Below are positions 8,936 to 16,666 of a stretch of 39,599 bases of DNA, in pieces. This DNA comes from Clostridium sp. D53t1_180928_C8 (GTDB lineage: Bacteria > Bacillota > Clostridia > Clostridiales > Clostridiaceae). The position numbers and the translations under genes are program-made. The stretch spans positions 1-39,599 of the forward strand of contig NZ_JADPEL010000029.1 of the NCBI RefSeq assembly GCF_015667795.1, written 5' to 3'. The notes under the pieces were generated by a model. It worked only from the letters and a program-made list of their open reading frames with translations. It did not search any database and was not told where the DNA came from. The first letter of the stretch is position 1. Every line of letters starts with the position of its first letter.

Positions 8936-8957
8936 TATACCCCCTTAGGGGGTTATA
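8936..8957. promoter_or_regulatory. GC-rich operator-like palindrome before trxA
   Basis: The palindrome has TATA-type ends flanking CCCCCT-T-AGGGGG (13 bases, odd centre), a G/C block in strongly AT-rich DNA. It begins right next to the AGGAGG site and about 9 bases after the predicted transcript start. The C-tract/G-tract dyad with AT flanks resembles operators of the CsoR/RcnR/CstR family (copper, nickel or persulfide sensors). An mRNA hairpin protecting the 5' end is the alternative. Confidence 0.55.
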
Positions 8958-8972
8958 AATATTATTTGTTTT

Positions 8973-9001
8973 ATTGTACAGCGATAATGATTATTAGTCA
9001 A
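8973..9001 (-). promoter_or_regulatory. Sigma-A promoter of trxA-reductase operon
   Basis: On the minus strand TTGACT (9001-8996) and TACAAT (8978-8973) are spaced by 17 bases. The Fur-family box at 8982-8996 fills most of the spacer. Confidence 0.75.
8982..8996 (-). promoter_or_regulatory. Fur/PerR-type box in trxA promoter spacer
   Basis: The minus-strand 15-mer TAATAATCATTATCG matches the 7-1-7 Fur-family consensus TGATAATnATTATCA at 12 of 14 defined positions. Its place between -35 and -10 would block RNA polymerase when occupied. A thioredoxin operon makes PerR (peroxide) more likely than Fur (iron). Confidence 0.6.
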
Positions 9002-9062
9002 TAATTTTATCCTTATATTTAGTTTACCCTTTTTTAACCTAAAAATTCTGTGATAAAGTTAC

Positions 9063-10772
9063 CTAATTAACCTTTGCATACCTGTTTAATTTATTATAAA
9101 TTCCACCCCTCTCTATAAGTTCTTTATGATTTCCTCTTTCTTCTATTCCTTTATCAGTTAATACTATTATTTCATCTGCATTTTTTATTGTAGATAATCT
9201 ATGAGCAACAACTATAGTTGTCCTATCCTTACAAAGCTCTTCTAATGATTTTTGAATTAAATATTCAGTTACATTATCTAATGCTGATGTTGCTTCATCT
9301 AATATTAAAATTGGTGGATTTTTTAGAAATACTCTAGCAATTGATATTCTTTGCTTTTGACCTCCTGATAATTTTATTCCACGCTCTCCAATATAAGTAT
9401 CATATCCATCTTTTAATCCCATTATAAATTCGTGAATATTTGCCTTCTTTGCAGCTTCAATAACTTCCTCATCACTAGCATTTTGTTTTCCATATTTTAT
9501 ATTTTCTTTTATAGTGCCAGTATATAAAAATACTTCCTGTTGGACTATACCAATATTTTTTCTTAAAGAATCTAACTTAATATCATATATACTCTTTCCA
9601 TCTATTTTTATATCACCTTTATCAACATCATAAAATCGAGGTATTAAATTACAAAATGTTGTTTTACCTCCACCTGATGGACCAACTAAAGCTAACATTT
9701 TTCCCTTTTCTATAGATAATGAAATTTTATCTAATATTTCTTCATTTTCATAACTGAAACTTACATTTTCAAATTCTATACTTCCTTTGACTTTCGATAA
9801 ATTCACTGCTGTATCTTTTTCTTTCTCTTCTTCAATATCCATAATTTCAATAAATCTTTTAAATCCAGTCATTCCATTTTGATATTGCTCTACAAAATTA
9901 ATAAGCTTTTTAATTGGCTCTGTAAATAATTTAACATATAACATATAAGCCAAAAAATCTCCTAAATTAATAGCATTATAATATGTAAAAATTCCACCTG
10001 CTATTAATACAACATAATCTAATATATCTACACCAAAGTTGACACCAGCAAAATACTCTGCCATAACTTTATAAGCCTTTTTTCTTACTTCTTTAAACTT
10101 ATTATTGCCTTTATTAAATTTTTCATTTTCATACTCTTCTGCAACAAATGCTTTTGATATTCTTATTCCCGAAATTGAATTTTCTAATGTTGAATTTATT
10201 GCAGATGTGTGTACTCTAGTTTCCATAAAAGATTTATTCATTTTTTTTCTTTTATTAAGAGTAAATATTACTATGAAAGGAACAAACGCAAATATTAAAA
10301 TTGTAAGAGGTAAATTTATAGTAGATAATATTATAAATGATCCTAAAAACATTATTATTGAAATAAATAAATCCTCTGGTCCATGATGAGCAAGTTCTGA
10401 TACCTCCATTAAATCATTTATCATTCTACTCATTAAATCTCCAGTCTTTGTATTATCAAAATATGAATTTGGAAGTTTTTCAAGATGCTCAAACATATCT
10501 CTTCTCATATCACCTTGCATTCTAACTCCAACAAGGTGTCCAAAATATTGCATAAAATAGCAACATCCAGCCTTAATCAAATATAATATCATTAAAACAA
10601 TTGCAAATATTCCTATAACTTTTATCTGTTTATTAGGAATAGCGTCATTAACTAAAGTTCTTGTCATCATTGGATATATTAAATTACATAATGTTGCTAT
10701 AGTAGCAACTAATAAATCTGCAAAAAATAACCCTCTATAGGGCTTATAATATGAAATAAACTTTCTAATCAT
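9063..10772 (-). CDS. ABC exporter, fused permease and ATPase (MsbA/BmrA type)
   Basis: A 569-residue half-transporter that should work as a homodimer to export a lipid, drug or peptide. The membrane domain (about 1-310, six helices) is followed by the ATPase: Walker A GPSGGGKTT 364-372, Q-loop near 411, signature LSGGQ 468-472, Walker B ILILDE ending at E493, and H-loop H524. I place the start at the ATG at 10772 because AAGGAGAG sits 7 bases upstream; the longer reading frame to 10814 would begin inside the terminator at 10803-10837. There is no partner subunit beside it. Substrate cannot be told from sequence. Confidence 0.92.
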   Translation of the reverse strand: MIRKFISYYKPYRGLFFADLLVATIATLCNLIYPMMTRTLVNDAIPNKQIKVIGIFAIVLMILYLIKAGCCYFMQYFGHLVGVRMQGDMRRDMFEHLEKLPNSYFDNTKTGDLMSRMINDLMEVSELAHHGPEDLFISIIMFLGSFIILSTINLPLTILIFAFVPFIVIFTLNKRKKMNKSFMETRVHTSAINSTLENSISGIRISKAFVAEEYENEKFNKGNNKFKEVRKKAYKVMAEYFAGVNFGVDILDYVVLIAGGIFTYYNAINLGDFLAYMLYVKLFTEPIKKLINFVEQYQNGMTGFKRFIEIMDIEEEKEKDTAVNLSKVKGSIEFENVSFSYENEEILDKISLSIEKGKMLALVGPSGGGKTTFCNLIPRFYDVDKGDIKIDGKSIYDIKLDSLRKNIGIVQQEVFLYTGTIKENIKYGKQNASDEEVIEAAKKANIHEFIMGLKDGYDTYIGERGIKLSGGQKQRISIARVFLKNPPILILDEATSALDNVTEYLIQKSLEELCKDRTTIVVAHRLSTIKNADEIIVLTDKGIEERGNHKELIERGGIYNKLNRYAKVN

Positions 10773-10802
10773 TAAATCTCTCCTTTTTATTTTATACATA
10801 GA

Positions 10803-10837
10803 AAAGAAGAACAAGAATATCCTCCTTGTTCTTCTTT
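10803..10837 (-). terminator. Intrinsic terminator after the 77-residue protein gene
   Basis: A 13 bp stem (10803-10815 with 10825-10837) with a nine-base loop, ending on the minus strand in a CUUCUUU-type tract. It separates the ABC exporter gene from the upstream small gene. Confidence 0.75.
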
Positions 10838-10852
10838 CGCCTTAACAACTGA

Positions 10853-11086
10853 CTATACACCTTCAACACAACTATGAATATCTAATACTCCAGCTTCTTC
10901 ATCAGAAATTGGAATTAAAATAGTACATAGAAAATTTTCTTCTTTCCTAGCATAAAAATACGAATCACTACCTACTCTTAATTTATTGCTGTATCTATTT
11001 TTTCGAATCTTATATCTTTTGTTATCATATGATTTACCTATGAAATACTTTGCTGTTTCTCTTTTTATAATCACTCTATAAAGCAT
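10853..11086 (-). CDS. Small basic protein of unknown function
   Basis: A 77-residue protein that I do not recognise. The N-terminal two thirds are rich in Lys, Arg and Tyr (RVIIKRETAKYFIGKSYDNKRYKIRKN), the C-terminus is neutral to acidic and has a cysteine at each end of the segment FLCTILIPISDEEAGVLDIHSC. There is no membrane helix or signal peptide. It has an AAGGGG ribosome binding site and lies 47 bases after the Nudix-like gene, so the two are likely one leftward transcript ending in the terminator at 10803-10837. A nucleic-acid-binding or host-factor role is possible but not shown. Confidence 0.6.
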   Translation of the reverse strand: MLYRVIIKRETAKYFIGKSYDNKRYKIRKNRYSNKLRVGSDSYFYARKEENFLCTILIPISDEEAGVLDIHSCVEGV

Positions 11087-11133
11087 TAACTATCCCCTTT
11101 AGTTCATCATTAGCTTTTGTAATATTATCTATA

Positions 11134-11508
11134 TTAAATTTTAAAATAATCTTTTAATATCATCTTATCTTCATCACTAAAATTATAGTCTTCAATGTTT
11201 CTTTTCCCAATCCATTTTATACTATTTATATTTTTATGACATGTTATATATTCCTTTACACTACCTGTAAATACTTTTAGTTTTTCTTCACCGTCTAAAC
11301 TATACTCATTAAAAGGCTTTAAATCAAATACTGTACATTTAATATCTTTATCAATGGCTTTACATATGCACCTTTCTTCTGTTTCTTTTCCTTTTATTTC
11401 TTTTCCAAATATGCCCCATTTTCTTTCATTTCTTTTTCCTCTTTCTGCAATTAACACATTACCAAAATCATCATAAATAATAATTGAACATCTTGTTACC
11501 ATCCCCAT
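11134..11508 (-). CDS. Nudix-fold protein with degenerate catalytic box
   Basis: A 124-residue protein whose first 60 residues follow the Nudix pattern (RCSIIIYDDFGNVLIAERGK, then KWGIFGKEIKGKET). The Nudix box normally reads GX5EX7REUXEEXGU. Here E41 is kept, but the metal-binding REUXEE is KAIDKD (49-54) and the closing Gly is K56. Classical Nudix hydrolases cleave nucleoside diphosphates linked to another group; this one probably lacks that activity or uses another metal site. I take the ATG at 11508, five bases after GGAGG; a second ATG two codons later is possible. It is co-transcribed with the 77-residue protein gene. Confidence 0.72.
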   Translation of the reverse strand: MGMVTRCSIIIYDDFGNVLIAERGKRNERKWGIFGKEIKGKETEERCICKAIDKDIKCTVFDLKPFNEYSLDGEEKLKVFTGSVKEYITCHKNINSIKWIGKRNIEDYNFSDEDKMILKDYFKI

Positions 11509-11699
11509 CTTTACCTCCAATTAACACTTAATTTTTAATGAATTTACTTATTACTATTAATTATAATATTTTTTAACCTAATTTTAAACATTATTTTCTT
11601 TTTTATTACAAATTTATTTATATTTTTTGCTAAAATTTATTTTCTATCTAATGTATATATAATACAATTCTTGTTAATAATTGAAATGAGGTGATTTTA

Positions 11700-12299
11700 A
11701 TGGGATTTATTAAATTTTTACCACTTATTATATTATTGCTTTTTTCATTAAAATTTTTAATTTCATATGTAGAGAAAGCTACTCTTGCTTTAAATAAAAA
11801 AGAAATTGAAAAACAAATTAAAACAGGAGTACTATCAATAAAAGATTTGCAAAAAAATAACTATGATACATTTATAAAAATTATAAATATTTATCTTAAT
11901 ATATTAGGTTTTAAAGAAATTACACTACTTCCTACTGGAAATAGTAGTTTAACGAATTTTAAATCCTTACTAAACAATGAAGATATATTTGTAAGTTGTA
12001 TTCAAAATGATTTACTAGGCAAAACTCCAAAAGATGAAGATAGATGGGAGTTAACTGATAGATCTGATGTGCAAAGCTTTTTAGGTAGAATAATTATTAA
12101 TGATTGTAAAAAGGGAATTCTTATTACTAATAGTACCTTTTCTGATAAAGCCATAGAATTCATTAACGATTTTAACAATCAAAATCTTGGAATAGAAATT
12201 AAGCTTATTGATGGTTATGAACTTACAAAATCAATAAGAAATCATAATTATTATATTATGAAAGAAGGTTTAATGAATGAAATTAAATACAATATATAG
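11700..12299 (+). CDS. Membrane-anchored Mrr-like protein, nuclease site lost
   Basis: A 199-residue protein with one N-terminal helix (about 4-22) and a cytoplasmic domain. Residues 60-80 (IINIYLNILGFKEITLLPTG) and 128-175 (FLGRIIINDCKKGILITNSTFSDKAIEFI...IEIKLIDGYEL) align by eye with the Mrr-like protein encoded next (YLSTLGFSNIIILPLG; LLGAMISDNINNGIIITTGSISDD). The metal-binding Asp and the catalytic (Q/E)xK strand are replaced by an Asn/Ser-rich segment and FVSCIQ. It is therefore probably a catalytically dead paralogue that partners the second protein. The ATG is preceded by GAGGTG; the frame overlaps the next gene by 23 bases. Confidence 0.62.
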   Translation: MGFIKFLPLIILLLFSLKFLISYVEKATLALNKKEIEKQIKTGVLSIKDLQKNNYDTFIKIINIYLNILGFKEITLLPTGNSSLTNFKSLLNNEDIFVSCIQNDLLGKTPKDEDRWELTDRSDVQSFLGRIIINDCKKGILITNSTFSDKAIEFINDFNNQNLGIEIKLIDGYELTKSIRNHNYYIMKEGLMNEIKYNI

Positions 12300-12789
12300 T
12301 TATTTCATAATAATTTTATTTGCCCCTTTGATAGGAAAATTAACAAAAAAAATTATTACATATTATAAATCATATAAAAACTTTAAGAGCGATACTCAAC
12401 TATACAATTTAGTTCATAGGTTAACCCCTCATGAATTTGAAATTTGGTGTAGTGAATATTTATCAACCCTAGGATTCTCTAATATCATTATTCTTCCTTT
12501 AGGCCTAGATGGCGGAAAAGATATTATTTGTGAAAAAGATTCTCAGAAGTTTTATATCAAATGTAAAAGATATTCTATTAATGACTCCATATCACCTTTT
12601 CATATTGAAAAATTATTAGGTGCTATGATTTCAGATAATATAAATAATGGAATAATTATAACTACAGGAAGTATATCTGATGATGTAAAATCTATTTTAA
12701 GCAAAGTAAATAAATCATATAATATAAAAATAATAAGTTCTACAGAATTAGATATTCCATACACTGAATATATGCTTAAAACCAATTAA
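12277..12789 (+). CDS. Membrane-anchored Mrr-type restriction endonuclease-like protein
   Basis: A 170-residue protein with an N-terminal hydrophobic helix (about 6-20) and a Mrr_cat-like PD-(D/E)XK domain (about 48-165). Seen are HEFEIWCSEYLSTLGF (52-67), DGGKD with D82 as metal ligand, FYIKCKRY with K97 as catalytic lysine, and NGIIITTG (124-131). The usual Gln/Glu two residues before that lysine is K95 here, so activity is uncertain. Mrr enzymes cut modified DNA. A membrane anchor is unusual but occurs in Firmicute relatives. It starts inside the preceding paralogue with a GAAGGT site, implying coupled translation, and is followed by a terminator. Confidence 0.78.
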   Translation: MKLNTIYSYFIIILFAPLIGKLTKKIITYYKSYKNFKSDTQLYNLVHRLTPHEFEIWCSEYLSTLGFSNIIILPLGLDGGKDIICEKDSQKFYIKCKRYSINDSISPFHIEKLLGAMISDNINNGIIITTGSISDDVKSILSKVNKSYNIKIISSTELDIPYTEYMLKTN

Positions 12790-12820
12790 TTTAGCTATCT
12801 CATTTTCCTCTCAATATATT

Positions 12821-12853
12821 AGGGATGTGTCATTTTTAATGCACATCCCTTTA
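12821..12853 (+). terminator. Intrinsic terminator of the Mrr-like pair
   Basis: AGGGATGTG (12821-12829) pairs with CACATCCCT (12842-12850) across a T-rich 12-base loop, followed by a short T-run. Confidence 0.75.
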
Positions 12854-12958
12854 AAAATTTATTTTATTAACAAATATTTTTTGTACAAACCTCCTATTTC
12901 ATTTTTATAATCATAATGTTATAATAAAAAAAAATTTTATAAACCATAAGGAGAATTT

Positions 12959-13672
12959 ATGTATACTAATTATATTTTTGATTTATATGGAACACTTGTT
13001 GATATTAATACAGATGAAGAAAGTATAGAATTTTGGTCCAAGCTATCTTTATTCTATTCTTTTAAAGGCGCTATATACGATGCTACTGAACTTAAGGACT
13101 CATATAAAGCCTTAGTTAATCTAACTTTATCTAATTTAGATAATACATCTTATCCTGACTTTCCACTTGAATCTATCTTTTCTACACTTTATACAAATAA
13201 AGGAGTTATACCTTCTAATGATCTAATAACTGATACTGCTCATCTTTTCAGAACTTTATCTATAAAATATATAAAATTATATGACAATGTACTTGAACTA
13301 TTAGAATTATTAAAGAAAAAAGGTAAGAAAATTTATTTACTATCTAATGCACAGAGGATATTTACTCTTTATGAAATGAAATTATTAGGAATTGAAAAAT
13401 ATTTTGATGATATTTTCTTTTCTGCTGATTATAAAGTATGTAAACCAGATATGAAATTTTATAATACTCTAATAAATAAACATAATTTAGATGTAAAAAA
13501 TAGTATTATGATTGGTAATGACTACCTATGCGATATTGAAGGTGCTTCAAAAGTTGGTTTAGATTCTTTATATCTACATTCAAATCTTTCACCTGAAATT
13601 AAAGGAGAACTTAAAAGCACATATTCAATTATGGATTTCGAACTAACTAAAATCTACGAACTTATAAAATAA
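12959..13672 (+). CDS. HAD-superfamily hydrolase (YjjG/haloacid dehalogenase-like)
   Basis: A 237-residue cytoplasmic HAD hydrolase. Motif I is FDLYGTL with nucleophile D8; the usual second Asp of phosphatases (DxD) is Y10, as in haloacid dehalogenases and some nucleotidases. Motif II is LLSNAQ, motif III CKPD with its lysine, and motif IV IGNDYLCDIEGA. The cap (about 15-95) is the helical C1 type. The substrate is unknown; a small phosphorylated metabolite or nucleotide is typical. The ATG follows AAGGAGAA. A TTGTAC (12881-12886) and a TATAAT (12906-12911) upstream are 19 bases apart, a weak promoter candidate. Confidence 0.85.
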   Translation: MYTNYIFDLYGTLVDINTDEESIEFWSKLSLFYSFKGAIYDATELKDSYKALVNLTLSNLDNTSYPDFPLESIFSTLYTNKGVIPSNDLITDTAHLFRTLSIKYIKLYDNVLELLELLKKKGKKIYLLSNAQRIFTLYEMKLLGIEKYFDDIFFSADYKVCKPDMKFYNTLINKHNLDVKNSIMIGNDYLCDIEGASKVGLDSLYLHSNLSPEIKGELKSTYSIMDFELTKIYELIK

Positions 13673-13740
13673 ATTGCGAACTACAGCGAGAACGAAAAAT
13701 GTAATATTACTTTTCCGGTAAGCGGTGAAATTTTCGCCTT

Positions 13741-13843
13741 GAATTTATATAATTGATTCCGTAAAACTAGCGTTAAGCAGCTAAGGCGACCATTAGGAGC
13801 TTCGAAGCTTTAGCTAGTTTTATGGAAATAATAATATAAATTC
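13741..13843. repeat. Nested palindromic element in a convergent gap
   Basis: In the 236-base gap 13673-13908 between the converging HAD and transporter genes, GAATTTATAT (13741-13750) pairs with 13834-13843. Inside it a 15 bp arm (13757-13771 with 13813-13827, one G-U) closes a core that holds the perfect palindrome AGCTTCGAAGCT (13798-13809). Before it lies GTAATATTAC (13701-13710). The flanks are less AT-rich than the neighbourhood (GCGAACTACAGCGAGAACG near 13676). No T-tract marks it as a simple terminator. It may be a MITE-like remnant, a REP-type repeat or a structured RNA. Confidence 0.55.
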
Positions 13844-13908
13844 TTAACGAAATTATATTACTTAATGGAGGTTATATCATTAATTTTCGGCATCACGGCA
13901 TTTAAACT

Positions 13909-15189
13909 TTAGTTGGCACTTTTATTGTCTTCAACTACTATTTTCTTATCTAAGTCCGGAACCCTAATCATAATAAGCCCACCAATAATGAATAATATTA
14001 TTAAGCTTATAATTCCGTTATTGGTCTTTCCTGTCATTTGAGTTACAACTCCAACTAAGAATGGTCCTAAAACTGCTGCAAATTTTCCAAAAATACTATA
14101 AAATCCAAAATACTCTGCCGATTTCTCCTTTGGAACAAGTTTTGCAAAATATGATCTTGAAATAGCTTGTATACCACCTTGCGCTGATCCAACTAACATT
14201 GCTAGTATCCAAAAATCTACTGTAGTTTTAATAAAATACCCATAACAGCAAATTAATGCATATGTTACTATTCCAAATAATATTAACTTTTTACCACCAT
14301 ACTTTTCTGAAAGCTTTCCATAAATAATTGTAAAAGGGAAAGCAACAAATTGTGTTAAAAGTAATATTACAAGTAATGCTGTCATTGATATTCCTAAATC
14401 TGTTCCATATGAAGTTGCCATACCAATTATAGTATGTACACCATCTATATAAAAGAAATATGCAGTTAAAAATAACAATATAGCTCTATCCTTCTTTATA
14501 TTTTTTAATGTATTAAGTAAATCCTTAAAAGAGTTTTTTATTATATGGCTTTGCTTTTCAACATAATATTTTTGATTAACATTCTTTAATAAAGGAATTG
14601 TAAATCCTCCCCACCATAAAGCAGTAATTAAAAATGTAATTTTACATGCTAATGGCACACTTATTTGTATAATTCCATTTTGAGATAATAGAACTACAAC
14701 AATACAAATAATAAAAGGAATAGTGCTACCTATATATCCCATACCATATCCCATAGAAGATACGTAATCCATTCTATCTTCAGTAGTAACATCTACTAAA
14801 AAAGCATCATAAAAAACATTTGCTCCACAGAAGCCTATTGTACTTAAAGTATATACTATCAATAAAAATACTGGTTCATCTGCAGGTACAAATATCAAAA
14901 ACATTGTAGAAACTAATCCTAATATAAAAAATAAATTAAATAGCCTCTTCTTATTTCCTTTATAGTCAGCAATATTTCCTAATATAGGTGCAATCATAGC
15001 TACTATAAATGTTGCTATAGATATAGTATAGCCCCACAGTGCTGTAGAAGTTGATGACTTCATCCCTCCTTGTTCTGCAACCATTTTAAAATATATAGGT
15101 AATATAGTTGAAGTAATTGTCATTGAATATGCAGAATTTGCCCAGTCATATAAAATCCAACTCTTTTCACCTTTACTTATTTTCCCCAT
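13909..15189 (-). CDS. MFS transporter of the UMF1/Atg22-like family
   Basis: A 426-residue integral membrane protein with about 12 helices. The N-terminal WILYDWANSAYSMTITSTILPIYF is the hallmark of the UMF1 (Atg22-like) branch of the major facilitator superfamily; the inter-helix ADYKGNKKR and YGKLSEKYGGKK loops are the two MFS loop motifs. Members are thought to export amino acids or related small molecules, but the substrate here is unknown. The start is 10 bases after the stop of the phosphodiesterase gene with AGGGGGAAG overlapping that gap, so both belong to one leftward operon. Confidence 0.88.
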   Translation of the reverse strand: MGKISKGEKSWILYDWANSAYSMTITSTILPIYFKMVAEQGGMKSSTSTALWGYTISIATFIVAMIAPILGNIADYKGNKKRLFNLFFILGLVSTMFLIFVPADEPVFLLIVYTLSTIGFCGANVFYDAFLVDVTTEDRMDYVSSMGYGMGYIGSTIPFIICIVVVLLSQNGIIQISVPLACKITFLITALWWGGFTIPLLKNVNQKYYVEKQSHIIKNSFKDLLNTLKNIKKDRAILLFLTAYFFYIDGVHTIIGMATSYGTDLGISMTALLVILLLTQFVAFPFTIIYGKLSEKYGGKKLILFGIVTYALICCYGYFIKTTVDFWILAMLVGSAQGGIQAISRSYFAKLVPKEKSAEYFGFYSIFGKFAAVLGPFLVGVVTQMTGKTNNGIISLIILFIIGGLIMIRVPDLDKKIVVEDNKSAN

Positions 15190-15199
15190 CCGCTTCCCC

Positions 15200-16501
15200 C
15201 TAAATATTTAATATTCTTTCTTCTACCTCTCCATCCATCTTATCTAACTTCAAGTCCATAAGTTTAGCTATTGTTGGTCCATGATTTATTAATTTTCCAC
15301 TTTCTAATACTATCCCTCTTTTTATACCCTTACCTACAGCAATAAAAAATGTTTTATAATTTTTTCTACATGGTAAATATCCATGTGCTCCTTTTATTTT
15401 ATGCTTTATTTTGCACTCATCAATATCTGATACTTCTTCTATAGTTTCACCTATAATTTCATCTATAAAATAGTAGCCTTCCCTTGCCTCTACCATGAAA
15501 TCAGCTTCAGTATCCGCTCCTAAATCACTTATATCTTTTTCTTCGTAAATTTCTTCTATAGGACTATCTACCTCACTTTTTAATTCATTAAGTAATTCTT
15601 TTATTTTTCTTTTAGTATCATTATCATTTTTATCTTTCAAATAAATATATGAACTTCCATCACAGCTTTTTGCCACTGCCTTATAACTTTTTATTTTATT
15701 ATTTTTAAGCTTTATAATATTATTTTTGTATAATATTGAGTTCAATTTAACAGCACTTTTAACATCTAACTGTGAATGATCCCCTAATGCTATTATTGTT
15801 GAATCATTATAAATTCCTGTAAATTTTAATACTTCTATTATTTCACCTAATCTTTTATCATGCCTTTCTAAAGCTTTAATAACCTTACTACTTTTAGTTC
15901 CGTAGTTATGCTTTTGACTATCTACATCTACTAAATGTAACAATAATAAATTAGGCTTCTTCTCTCTAATTGTTTTTTTTGCTACCTCAACTGCAAAATT
16001 ATCTAAATAAGGTTGCTGAATACCATTTCTTAAATATCCAAATCTTTTATTCATCTTAATTTGATAAATTAAACTTCCTGCCATTGCTGATTTTAAAATT
16101 TGATTATCATAATTCCTAGTGCAACAAATTTCTGGCATATTATAAGTGATTTTACTTCTTCCACTTACAGGCCATAAAATAGAACATGTTTTTAACCCCT
16201 GTTTTTCTGCTACATCATAAATTGTGTCTCCTTTAATTGACTTGCTATACCAATACCAATTAGGATCATCATGTTTAAGATCTATAACCGTATTATTTAT
16301 AATTCCATGATTTTTAGGATACCTTCCTGTTACAATAGTTGCATGTGCAGGATATGTTAAAGAAGGATAAATGCTATCAACATTTTTAATTAATGCACCT
16401 TCTTTTATAATTTTTGAGAAATTAGGTAGCTTTCTCAACACCTCTAGATCTTCACAAGAAACAGCATCAAAAGATATTACTATCATATATTTATTTTTCA
16501 T
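15200..16501 (-). CDS. Alkaline-phosphatase superfamily phosphodiesterase/nucleotide pyrophosphatase
   Basis: A 433-residue protein of the NPP (type I phosphodiesterase/nucleotide pyrophosphatase) family. Metal ligand D12 (ISFDAV), nucleophile T49 in PSLTYPAHATIVTG, the NHGI motif, later DVDSQKHNYG, ALGDHSQ and a final HGYLP histidine together provide the two-zinc site. It hydrolyses phosphodiester or pyrophosphate bonds; there is no signal peptide, so it is probably cytoplasmic. I use the ATG at 16501, seven bases after GGAGGG; the frame extends four codons further to a TTG inside that ribosome binding site. It is the first gene of an operon with the UMF1 transporter. Confidence 0.87.
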   Translation of the reverse strand: MKNKYMIVISFDAVSCEDLEVLRKLPNFSKIIKEGALIKNVDSIYPSLTYPAHATIVTGRYPKNHGIINNTVIDLKHDDPNWYWYSKSIKGDTIYDVAEKQGLKTCSILWPVSGRSKITYNMPEICCTRNYDNQILKSAMAGSLIYQIKMNKRFGYLRNGIQQPYLDNFAVEVAKKTIREKKPNLLLLHLVDVDSQKHNYGTKSSKVIKALERHDKRLGEIIEVLKFTGIYNDSTIIALGDHSQLDVKSAVKLNSILYKNNIIKLKNNKIKSYKAVAKSCDGSSYIYLKDKNDNDTKRKIKELLNELKSEVDSPIEEIYEEKDISDLGADTEADFMVEAREGYYFIDEIIGETIEEVSDIDECKIKHKIKGAHGYLPCRKNYKTFFIAVGKGIKRGIVLESGKLINHGPTIAKLMDLKLDKMDGEVEERILNI

Positions 16502-16625
16502 TAAGCCCTCCAAATATAAATCTACTAATATATTATTATATTTATATTTATTTTAAGTTAATTTTTTGTAAATTTTTACCTCACATTTATATCTTAACAT
16601 CTTTTCTCTATATATTGCACATAAA

Positions 16626-16666
16626 AATAATTCCTAAAACCAATTTAATCGATTTTAGGAATTATT
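16626..16666 (-). terminator. Intrinsic terminator of the two-component operon
   Basis: A 14 bp perfect stem (16626-16639 with 16653-16666). The stop codon of the sensor kinase lies in the loop, and the minus-strand 3' side runs into AU-rich sequence. Confidence 0.7.

Noticed and set aside
10773-10814. Fourteen extra N-terminal codons for the ABC exporter
   Set aside because: They begin inside the terminator of the upstream gene, whereas AAGGAGAG points to the ATG at 10772.
11700-12789. Toxin-antitoxin or complete restriction-modification system
   Set aside because: No methyltransferase, specificity subunit or small antitoxin-like gene is present; only the two Mrr-like proteins can be supported.
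13673-13908. Possible riboswitch before the UMF1 transporter gene
   Set aside because: The transporter is transcribed towards this gap, so it lies at the 3' end and cannot be its leader.
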